Assembly: GCA_040004035.1 (NCBI GenBank)
Contig: JAMPLN010000002.1
DNA from: Microcoleus vaginatus_C
GTDB taxonomy: Bacteria; Cyanobacteriota; Cyanobacteriia; Cyanobacteriales; Microcoleaceae
DNA length: 64,000 nucleotides
Strand: one strand, 5' to 3'
Positions 1 to 6,477 of this stretch are shown in pieces. The notes below the pieces were generated by a model. It searched no databases and was not told the DNA's origin. It saw only the letters and a list, made by a program, of their open reading frames with translations. Each line of letters starts with the position of its first letter. Within the stretch, counting starts at the first letter, position 1. Made by a program: the position numbers and the translations under genes.

Positions 1-947
1 TTTTCTCGTAAACCCCCGACAAGCACTTCAAATTCAGCCGCCGCATCTGACAGAAATACCGCGTAACCGCGCACAGAAATTGCTCGTTTTAGAGCATCTG
101 TAGCCTGTACAATTTGTTGCTTCAATAAACTTTTTTGCAGTTCCAATTCGTCTCGCAACTTTTGTAAATCCGCAGCACCGCTAAGTTCCAACAAATTACC
201 ATTAACGGCTTTTTTTAACTCCCCTTGGTTGGCCAATTCCCGCTCGATTTCTCCTTGTCTGCTCGAAAGTAGCTCAGCTTCTTGCTCAATTTTTTGCTTA
301 TCTTTTAAAAGATTCTTCGTTTCAGCATTCCCAATTATATTTAAATCTGTCTCAAGAGATTTTTTTGCTTCTCCTAAATGCCGGATCGATCTATTCAAGA
401 CTTCCACCCCCAGCAACTCCTTAGTAGCTTCCGCAATTTCTGCCTTCTTGTCATAGCGGACAATTTGCTCGATTCGCTCCCCATCAAAAAAGAAATATTT
501 ATGTAAACTTTCCGGCAAAATCCGCCCGATAATATCATCGGGATGCTGATCCGGCTTCAGCCAGAGACCGTTATCTTTTGCTACACTCAGAAACAATTCC
601 GCCTTGCCATGTTCTACAGTATTTTCACTTTTATAAGCACGACAGATGCGTTTTGCTTGGTAGCGCGTGCTGTCGTGTTCAAACACAATTTCCGCCCAAC
701 AACCTACGGCTTTTCCAATTTCCGCCTCAGCCAGAGCGCGCTTGTTTACTAATTGTTCTTCCGCCGCAAAAGCCGCGCTAAATTGTCCGTAAAGTACCCA
801 CGTAAAGGCATTCATCAAAGCCGTTTTTCCAGCGCCGTTATTACCGTGAATTACTGTAATATTTTGCCTACCCCAAGCTAGTTTAATTTCAGGACTTTTG
901 CCGTAAAATTGACGAAAGTTGCACAGAGTAATTGAGATTAACTTCAT
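1..947 (-). CDS. dndD: DNA sulfur modification protein DndD, N-terminal part (runs off the window)
   Basis: This is a partial SMC/RecF-like ATPase; 315 residues are visible and the C-terminal part lies left of base 1. The protein starts MKLISITLCNFRQFYGKSPE, has a Walker A motif HGNNGAGKT at about residues 34-42, and carries the DndD-like stretch YFFFDGERIEQI near residue 150, followed by charged coiled-coil sequence. In phosphorothioation systems DndD is the ATPase that works with DndC and DndE to put sulfur into the DNA backbone. The ATG (bases 945-947) overlaps the TGA of the upstream small ORF by four bases, so translation is probably coupled. The helicase gene farther upstream fits a Dnd locus. 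An SbcC/RecN-like ATPase of another defence system is the main alternative. Confidence 0.85.
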   Translation of the reverse strand, partial: MKLISITLCNFRQFYGKSPEIKLAWGRQNITVIHGNNGAGKTALMNAFTWVLYGQFSAAFAAEEQLVNKRALAEAEIGKAVGCWAEIVFEHDSTRYQAKRICRAYKSENTVEHGKAELFLSVAKDNGLWLKPDQHPDDIIGRILPESLHKYFFFDGERIEQIVRYDKKAEIAEATKELLGVEVLNRSIRHLGEAKKSLETDLNIIGNAETKNLLKDKQKIEQEAELLSSRQGEIERELANQGELKKAVNGNLLELSGAADLQKLRDELELQKSLLKQQIVQATDALKRAISVRGYAVFLSDAAAEFEVLVGGLRE

Positions 948-1219
948 ACAATTGCTTCCTTGATAATTTTTAAAATGTCATCGTTAATGTGGCGGGGAGC
1001 TCTCATGTACAGTTTATCTTTTTCAATTTCCAATACCCGCTCGATAATTTGCCGAACTTCCGTCGGCGCGCTAGTAATTGGTTCCTGTACGTCGCTGAAT
1101 TCCTGATGAGTTTGATAAGAAGAACGCTTTTCTGATAAAATGCTTGTCGGTACGGCTGCGATCGCACTATCTTCATATCTAAATGCCATAATCAAATTTT
1201 CATTAAGATTTTCAGTCAT
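944..1219 (-). CDS. small hypothetical protein coupled to dndD
   Basis: The protein has 91 residues from the chosen ATG at 1219 (start MTENLNENLIMAFRYEDSAI; an internal ATG gives the shorter MAFRYEDS form). It is hydrophilic, with an acidic middle and a C-terminal half of probable helices (EVRQIIERVLEIEKDKLYMR). I do not recognise a family; it is not clearly DndE. Its stop overlaps the dndD start by four bases (ATGA), which suggests co-translation, and the restriction-type helicase lies upstream on the same strand. The role is probably accessory to phosphorothioation, by inference from position only. The exact start is uncertain. Confidence 0.6.
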   Translation of the reverse strand: MTENLNENLIMAFRYEDSAIAAVPTSILSEKRSSYQTHQEFSDVQEPITSAPTEVRQIIERVLEIEKDKLYMRAPRHINDDILKIIKEAIV

Positions 1220-1422
1220 ATTTTTTTTGCAAATATTAAAAGATACAGGGCCTAGGCTCATGGGCGAGAAACCCGGTTCCTACGAGTTTTGCGAACAGTC
1301 ACGAGAAATCTACAAAGAAAGCTGGTTTCTGAAGTCTGGGTGCGATCGCGAACTAAACTAGCAACTCAAACTACGATCAAATAATTCTCTATTCTAAAAC
1401 ATAAACCGAACCTTAATAAATG

Positions 1423-2817
1423 TCAAATGTCTAATAGCCCGTAACGCTTCTGATGTTGCAGCAATTTCACTCTAGCTTCCCCAGCATTGTCCGCTAAATC
1501 GGCAAATTCCAAGAACCGCTTCAACTCTTTTCGCAGCAAATTGCGCTCGACTTCTAAGGTTTCACGGCCCAAATCTGGAGGCAAAACTATCATGTCAAAT
1601 AAAGTTGCCCTTTCCTTCCCCGGATGTGGCCGCAAAATCCGTCCTCGGCGCTGAATAAACTGGCGCGGATTGCTGCTGCTTGCTAAAATTACAGCATTGC
1701 GAATTGCAGGAATATCCACGCCTTCATCCAAACAGCGAATCGCGACTAAACCTTGCAATTCTCCACTCTCAAATTGCTGGCGCAATCGTTCTCTTTCTGC
1801 TAAAGGAGTTGCCGCAGTATAAGTGTTAACTCGGTAGCCTAATTCTGAACCCAATAACTTCGCAGTTTCTGTTAGTTGGCGGTTGTTATTTCGGCGCGCA
1901 CTTCCTTCGATCGCACCGTCGCCGCAGTAAAATAAAGTATGGCTTGTGTCGAGACGGTGAATCATTAATTCTCGCAAAGCTGTTAATTTATTAGCCGCTG
2001 CCCCAATTAACCGAGCTCGCTGCATTAATAAAGTCGTTAAAGCATCGTTTTCTTCTACTTTTTCATCGCCCCAAAGCGCCCAGCCAATCTTTTGAGTTAA
2101 GCGGGAATACTTGCGGGTTTCGGATTCGGTCAATTCTACTAAAATTGGATAGTATAAATAATGTACTAATGCTTTTTGGCGGATGGCATCCGCTAAGGTG
2201 AGTTCCGGCTGCAAAACAGGGCCGAAATAATCTAAAATAGCTTCGGTTCCTTGTTCGTCGAAATGCCTTTCTGGGGTGGCGGAAAGGGCGAGTCGCAGTC
2301 CAATATTGCGCGGCAAACTTTCTCCTAAACGGGGCGCGCCTAAGTTGTGAACTTCGTCTCCAATAATCAGGGTTTTTTCTGGGAAATAGCGCAGTTGCGA
2401 TCGCAAGCTATCTCCCATTAAGGTAGCATTAGTAGTGATGATTGTGAGAAATGCTCGATGACCCGATGATCGCACTTCATACAAACCCGCCGCCAGCTTA
2501 TTCTGCCAACTGCGGGCGCTATCAAAAGCCAAAATAGGTTTTAAACCAAATTTCTCGGATTCGCGCGCCCACTGATTCACCAGGTGGCAGTAAGGGCAAA
2601 TTACGAGCAGGACTTGCAGGTTAATTTTATTGTATAATTCAGTGGCGATCGCCAGTGCAGTAATCGTCTTGCCACTACCCGTCGCCATCTTCAGCGTACC
2701 GCGTCCCTGATTCGCAAACCAATTAGCAACCGCCACTCGCTGATACTGTCGCAATTGCAGCGATGGCGGCATTTTCGGAAACCCAAATTGCGAATTATTA
2801 GCCGTTGAGCGATTCAC
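1423..2817 (-). CDS. DEAD/DEAH-box helicase, Dnd-system restriction type
   Basis: A 464-residue superfamily 2 helicase. Visible motifs are: Walker A ATGSGKT at about residues 45-51; a DEVH box (GDEVHNLG) near 155; motif III SATPE near 178; and motif VI QRRGRILRP near 397. The N-terminal LRQYQRVAV resembles a Q-motif region. Cyanobacterial Dnd loci commonly carry a helicase of this size annotated as the phosphorothioation system restriction enzyme, and the neighbouring dndD supports that reading. It would act on DNA lacking sulfur modification. No nuclease domain is obvious in the protein. It is transcribed toward the small ORF and dndD with a 203-base gap. A generic type III restriction-like helicase is the alternative. 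Confidence 0.8.
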   Translation of the reverse strand: MNRSTANNSQFGFPKMPPSLQLRQYQRVAVANWFANQGRGTLKMATGSGKTITALAIATELYNKINLQVLLVICPYCHLVNQWARESEKFGLKPILAFDSARSWQNKLAAGLYEVRSSGHRAFLTIITTNATLMGDSLRSQLRYFPEKTLIIGDEVHNLGAPRLGESLPRNIGLRLALSATPERHFDEQGTEAILDYFGPVLQPELTLADAIRQKALVHYLYYPILVELTESETRKYSRLTQKIGWALWGDEKVEENDALTTLLMQRARLIGAAANKLTALRELMIHRLDTSHTLFYCGDGAIEGSARRNNNRQLTETAKLLGSELGYRVNTYTAATPLAERERLRQQFESGELQGLVAIRCLDEGVDIPAIRNAVILASSSNPRQFIQRRGRILRPHPGKERATLFDMIVLPPDLGRETLEVERNLLRKELKRFLEFADLADNAGEARVKLLQHQKRYGLLDI

Positions 2818-2862
2818 CTTTAAATGCCGTTAGATGCAATATTCCCTATACTCAACTGTAAC

Positions 2863-3438
2863 TCACGGGCGATCGAAACTTAACAGCCCAAACAAATCAT
2901 CCGCCGACAGTTGCAAATCCGACAGCACATCGAGCACAGGTAAAATATCTTCATTCTCTTTAATCTCAGGTTCCTGCTGCGGTTTAAAAACAATTACCAA
3001 TTCTTCTTCCGGGTCAATCAGCCAACCTAATTTAGTATGATTCTTGAGGCAAAACAGAATCTTATTAATTACGCGAGTTGAACTTTGCTCCGGCGATAAA
3101 ATCTCTATTGTCCAATCCGGCGCAATTTCAAACCTATTTTCAATCTTTCCCTGAGAATTCATAGGAATGCGCGGCCACTCGAACACTGCTATGTCTGGAA
3201 CAATAGAACGTCCCCCAAAAGTGCAGCGCAGTTCGGGAAAAGCATAAGCTAATTTCTGCGGCTTGCCAACTCGATTAATAACAGATGGAAACTCGAATTG
3301 TAACGTGCTGTGTTTTCCTTGGGGCATAGCTTTTTGATGAATTTCACCATCAACATACTCGCTAGCGGGCTTAGTCTCTGGCAATAGCAGAAACTCTTCC
3401 AGAGAAATCTTTGACGGAGACAGAATTGACGTTACCAT
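2863..3438 (-). CDS. Uma2 family endonuclease (DUF820)
   Basis: A 191-residue protein with the Uma2/DUF820 layout: an N-terminal TLEEFLLL-like segment (ISLEEFLLLPETKPASEYVDGEI), a central SIVPDIAVFEWPRIP and DWTIEILSPEQSS. These give the acidic residues of a PD-(D/E)xK-type core. Such genes occur in many copies in cyanobacteria, often near mobile DNA; their biological role is mostly unknown. It ends 46 bases from the start of the helicase gene on the same strand, so it may be read through into the Dnd genes. The ATG start at 3438 gives the usual length for the family. Confidence 0.85.
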   Translation of the reverse strand: MVTSILSPSKISLEEFLLLPETKPASEYVDGEIHQKAMPQGKHSTLQFEFPSVINRVGKPQKLAYAFPELRCTFGGRSIVPDIAVFEWPRIPMNSQGKIENRFEIAPDWTIEILSPEQSSTRVINKILFCLKNHTKLGWLIDPEEELVIVFKPQQEPEIKENEDILPVLDVLSDLQLSADDLFGLLSFDRP

Positions 3439-3472
3439 AAGCTATTAACCCCTCAAAAACTCAACTGGGCCA

Positions 3473-3916
3473 TCAAAAATCTGCATCGCCGTCTGTTTCC
3501 CAATCCGCACAACTCTCCGATTCCACACCAGTAGGGTGCATCGCACAAACCAACAAATTTCCCCCGTAAACTTGACCGTGATAGTTGCGACAACCGCGAC
3601 AAGCCGGCTGCTGCGTCGGCGAAGGGTCTACATAAGTCACCATCGACAAATCTACCTCATCAAATTGCGGGTCGAAGTCGCGGCAAATTTCAATTATCGG
3701 TTCGATAAATTCATTCAATAAACCGTCAAATTCATTGAAATAACCGTCAATGTCGTTAATCAGATTATTTTGTACTTGTTCTGTAAACTCTTCCGACATT
3801 TTTGCCAAAACGTCCAGCATTTCGACAAACTCTTCGCCCATTTCGCTGAAAAAATGCTCTACTTCAGAAACAGCATTTTCCATTGCTCCAAAAAAATCTT
3901 TAGACCAATCTTCCAT
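3473..3916 (-). CDS. conserved cyanobacterial hypothetical protein with C-terminal Cys motif
   Basis: A 147-residue, very acidic protein. The N-terminal two thirds is helical and rich in Glu, Asp and Phe (repeated FF/EE pattern, probable amphipathic helices). The C-terminal third holds ACRGCRNYHGQVYGGNLLVC followed by a further Cys (ESCADWE), which looks like a small metal-binding or structural Cys cluster. Proteins with this CRGCxxYHG...C...C tail are, as far as I know, widespread in cyanobacteria without a known function. It sits 34 bases upstream of the Uma2 gene on the same strand. No enzyme motif is visible. Confidence 0.75.
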   Translation of the reverse strand: MEDWSKDFFGAMENAVSEVEHFFSEMGEEFVEMLDVLAKMSEEFTEQVQNNLINDIDGYFNEFDGLLNEFIEPIIEICRDFDPQFDEVDLSMVTYVDPSPTQQPACRGCRNYHGQVYGGNLLVCAMHPTGVESESCADWETDGDADF

Positions 3917-4046
3917 GAATTTGACAGTTGGCTATTACAAAATATTTTACAGACAAGTGCAGCCAGCCTCATGTGAAGTGCTTGCACCTACTTTCAATTC
4001 TATTACCTATTGCCTGATATCCGTCCACATCTGACAGGGGAGATAT

Positions 4047-4085
4047 TCAAAAAGGGAACTCAAGAGTTTTATCCTGAGTTCCCTT
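4047..4085 (-). terminator. Rho-independent terminator of the phasin-like gene
   Basis: On the minus strand a stem AAGGGAACTC / GAGTTCCCTT closes a short loop and is followed by TTTTTGAA. It lies 30 bases past the stop of the gene ending at 4115. Confidence 0.8.
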
Positions 4086-4114
4086 CATGGTTTGCTGAGC
4101 GAGCTTTTTCCTGC

Positions 4115-4498
4115 TTAATCCCGCTTCAGCCGCCGCAATTCCTCTTGTAAATTCTGCACCTGTTCGCGGAGCTTGTCTACGCCGCCTGTCTCTTTAGCAT
4201 CTTTTGCCGAGACATCTTCTTCCTCAGAAACAATTTCAATCCGCCGAGGTTCAGCGGGTTTTTCGTTCCCAGCCGAGGCTACGGGGGGCTGCTGCTGCTG
4301 AGCCTGTTGCACCATGTCATCAACAAAGCGGCGAGCTTCTTCCGTTGACATCTCGCCACGCTTGACTAATTCGTCTGCCAGCTTTTGGGCTTCAGTGCGT
4401 AATTCAGTTAACTTGCTGCCAGCTTTTTCACCAGCGTAGGAAGCTAGCCCGACACCAAGGTAAACTGCTTTTTGTAAAATATCTCCGAAACCAGGCAT
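4115..4498 (-). CDS. phasin-like / PHA granule-associated family protein
   Basis: A 127-residue protein. The N-terminal half (MPGFGDILQKAVYLGVGLAS, then AGEKAGSKLTELRTEAQKLA) matches the small phasin-type proteins of cyanobacteria. A segment typical of this family (KRGEMSTEEARRFVDDMV) follows. The C-terminal third is a low-complexity Gln/Pro linker and a leucine-rich coiled coil (DKLREQVQNLQEELRRLKR). Phasins coat polyhydroxyalkanoate granules; the true role of the cyanobacterial small form is less certain. It has its own terminator downstream, and the SRP RNA gene lies just upstream on the same strand. Confidence 0.7.
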   Translation of the reverse strand: MPGFGDILQKAVYLGVGLASYAGEKAGSKLTELRTEAQKLADELVKRGEMSTEEARRFVDDMVQQAQQQQPPVASAGNEKPAEPRRIEIVSEEEDVSAKDAKETGGVDKLREQVQNLQEELRRLKRD

Positions 4499-4520
4499 AG
4501 GAGCTACACCTCATAAAACT

Positions 4521-4620
4521 GGGTGAACCGGAGACCACGCCTATTACAAGCATCCCGTGTTGCTGCTACCTTCCGGTCCTGACAAGATTTGGGCGTTGGA
4601 ATCGCGTGGGTCCAGTTCAT
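4521..4620 (-). ncRNA. ffs: signal recognition particle RNA (4.5S type)
   Basis: The minus strand contains the universally conserved SRP apical loop sequence: GTCAGGACCGGAAGGTAGCA at about 4564-4583. It is enclosed by a long hairpin whose outer arms are GGACCCACGC (4603-4613) and GCGTGGTC (4533-4541). The small size of about 100 nt fits the bacterial 4.5S form. It binds Ffh for co-translational membrane targeting. The ends are set by the terminal pairing (TGAAC / GTTCA) and are approximate. Confidence 0.9.
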
Positions 4621-4641
4621 TTCTGAGTATAACACAGTTAT

Positions 4642-4908
4642 TTATTCTTCAACCACACACCAGTGATAAATTTCATAAATAACGCAACCGTTCTTCACCA
4701 GCGGGTCTTCAGCGACGATCGCCTTCGCCTCATCCATCGAACCCGCCTCAAACAGCAACATACCGCCGCCCCGCCGCCCCCAGTAGCCAGTTTTCGCTCG
4801 GTGTCCTTTAGAAATCAACTCTCGGACATAAGCTCTGTGAGCTGGCACGTATTGGTCAAAGACAGGCTTTTCGACAATTCCTTGCTCAATTTTGACAAAC
4901 CAAGGCAT
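4642..4908 (-). CDS. YciI family protein
   Basis: An 88-residue single-domain protein: MPWFVKIEQGIVEKPVFDQY, then AHRAYVRELISKGH, GRRGGGMLLFEAGSMDEAKA and a C-terminal GCVIYEIYHWCVVEE. The fold is a dimeric ferredoxin-like alpha/beta barrel. The conserved His in VPAHRAYV and the Asp of AEDPL are the residues usually named for the YciI family. The biochemical function is not established for most members. The gene stands alone just upstream of the SRP RNA, on the same strand. Confidence 0.85.
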   Translation of the reverse strand: MPWFVKIEQGIVEKPVFDQYVPAHRAYVRELISKGHRAKTGYWGRRGGGMLLFEAGSMDEAKAIVAEDPLVKNGCVIYEIYHWCVVEE

Positions 4909-5028
4909 TTTTATTTGGGATTTTAGATTTTATATTTTAGATTGAGAATGGGTGATCACCAATGGGATCTAGGGTAAATGCTCTATATTCCATTTTGCAC
5001 CATCCTTTGTTAACTGCGATGTTATCCG

Positions 5029-5583
5029 ATGAACCAGTCAAAACAGCGATTTTTTATTGCCGTAGTGCCGCCTCCCGATATTGAACAGCAGATTACTGAG
5101 ATTCAACGGTATTTTGCGGAAAACTACAACAGCCGCGGTGCTTTGAATTCGCCGCCGCACATCACGCTGCAACCTCCTTTTCACTCGTTAGCGGAGGATG
5201 TTCCCAAATTAGAGGAAAGTTTGAACCAGTTTTGTGCAAATCGGCTGCCCATTCCCGTTACTCTATCCGGTTTTGCTGCTTTCGCGCCCCGCGTCATTTA
5301 CGTTGATGTTGTCAAATCGCCCGAATTGCTGGAGATTCACTCATATTTGATGAGTTATATGGAGGCAACTTTGGGAATAGTCGAGCGAGTTTCTCAAAGT
5401 CGCCCATTTGTACCGCACATGACAGTAGCGTTTCGCGATTTAACTAAGGAGAACTTTCAAACGGCTTGGTTGGAATTCTCCGGGCGATCGCTCCACTTTG
5501 AGTTTACCGCTTCCGCGTTAACTTTACTGCTTCACGACGGCAGCCGGTGGAACATCAGCAACCAATTCCCCCTTTTCGCCTAA
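5029..5583 (+). CDS. 2'-5' RNA ligase family protein (2H phosphoesterase)
   Basis: A 184-residue protein with the two HxT motifs of the 2H phosphoesterase superfamily: HITL at about residue 44 (SPPHITLQPPF) and HMTV at about residue 127 (FVPHMTVAFRD). It is of the LigT/thpR-like type, acting on 2',5' or cyclic phosphodiesters; the true substrate cannot be read from the sequence. The length fits a single-domain member. The start is the first ATG after a 120-base gap; the neighbours on both sides are on the opposite strand, so it is monocistronic. Confidence 0.85.
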   Translation: MNQSKQRFFIAVVPPPDIEQQITEIQRYFAENYNSRGALNSPPHITLQPPFHSLAEDVPKLEESLNQFCANRLPIPVTLSGFAAFAPRVIYVDVVKSPELLEIHSYLMSYMEATLGIVERVSQSRPFVPHMTVAFRDLTKENFQTAWLEFSGRSLHFEFTASALTLLLHDGSRWNISNQFPLFA

Positions 5584-5718
5584 ACTCTCTCTCTTCTTTC
5601 TCTTCCTTCGCGGACTTCGCGTCTTCGCGGTTCGTTTTCCCAAAAAAATCTTATTAGTAAATCCTGATCGATAACATTTCCTCACTACCAACCTGTTTAA
5701 AATTAAAGACAAAATAGC

Positions 5719-6405
5719 CTACCGATCGCTCTTATTCGGAGTTGCAAGTGCCACTGTTCCATAAACCGAAATTCCTGACTGTTCCAATATTTTAATTGCC
5801 GACTTAACCGTAGTACCGCTAGTGTAAATATCATCAACTAACAGCACTCGATCGCGCGGAAGGCGACGACGAAAATCTTTCCCCAAACTTAAAGCATTTT
5901 TCATTTCCGCTTGGCGCTGCTGTGGCGTCAGAGCGAATAAAGCTTGAGTATTTTTCACCCGCTCCAAACCGTGCCGCTGCAAAGGCAAACCAGTCAGCTC
6001 GCAAAAACTTTCAGCCAACAGTTCTGCTTGGTTAAAACCGCGCTCCTTGACCTTTTCTTTGTGCATGGGAATCGGTACAACTGTTAAATTGTCTGTAGCT
6101 AATTCGGGAAAACTCAGCCAAGCTTCCGCCAGCCAGCCGCCTAGAGGTTTGGCTAATTGCGGATTGCCGTCATATTTCAAAGCTGCGATCGCCCGTTTGA
6201 GAGCCCCGCCATACTCACCCCAGACAAAAACACGCTGTTCTGAATGCCAAAATCGACCTGGATCGGTTAACTGACATCGCTGAAGTTGCTTGTGACAGTA
6301 CGGACAAAACTCTCCGGCGGCCGGCCGCTGACAAAGAGGACAGTTAGACTTAAGAAATAGATTGAGAAAAGATTTGACTAATCCCGTCCATTGTCGCTTG
6401 TTCAT
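5719..6405 (-). CDS. ComF family protein (phosphoribosyltransferase fold)
   Basis: A 228-residue protein. An N-terminal zinc-ribbon-like segment (CPLCQRPAAGEFCPYCHKQL, two CxxC pairs, residues about 21-40) is followed by a type I phosphoribosyltransferase domain. The PRPP-binding loop VLLVDDIYTSGTT is near residue 190, and the KEKVKERGFNQAELLA motif is typical of ComF. ComF proteins are needed for DNA uptake in transformable bacteria, including cyanobacteria, as an ssDNA-handling cytoplasmic factor. It is single in this locus and divergent from the PEP-synthase-like gene at 6478. Confidence 0.88.
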   Translation of the reverse strand: MNKRQWTGLVKSFLNLFLKSNCPLCQRPAAGEFCPYCHKQLQRCQLTDPGRFWHSEQRVFVWGEYGGALKRAIAALKYDGNPQLAKPLGGWLAEAWLSFPELATDNLTVVPIPMHKEKVKERGFNQAELLAESFCELTGLPLQRHGLERVKNTQALFALTPQQRQAEMKNALSLGKDFRRRLPRDRVLLVDDIYTSGTTVKSAIKILEQSGISVYGTVALATPNKSDR

Positions 6406-6477
6406 CCTAAAATTGTAGTAAGTGATTAATGGGAAAAACTCTCAAATTCAATCAGTTTCCACCGACAGGCTCGCAGC

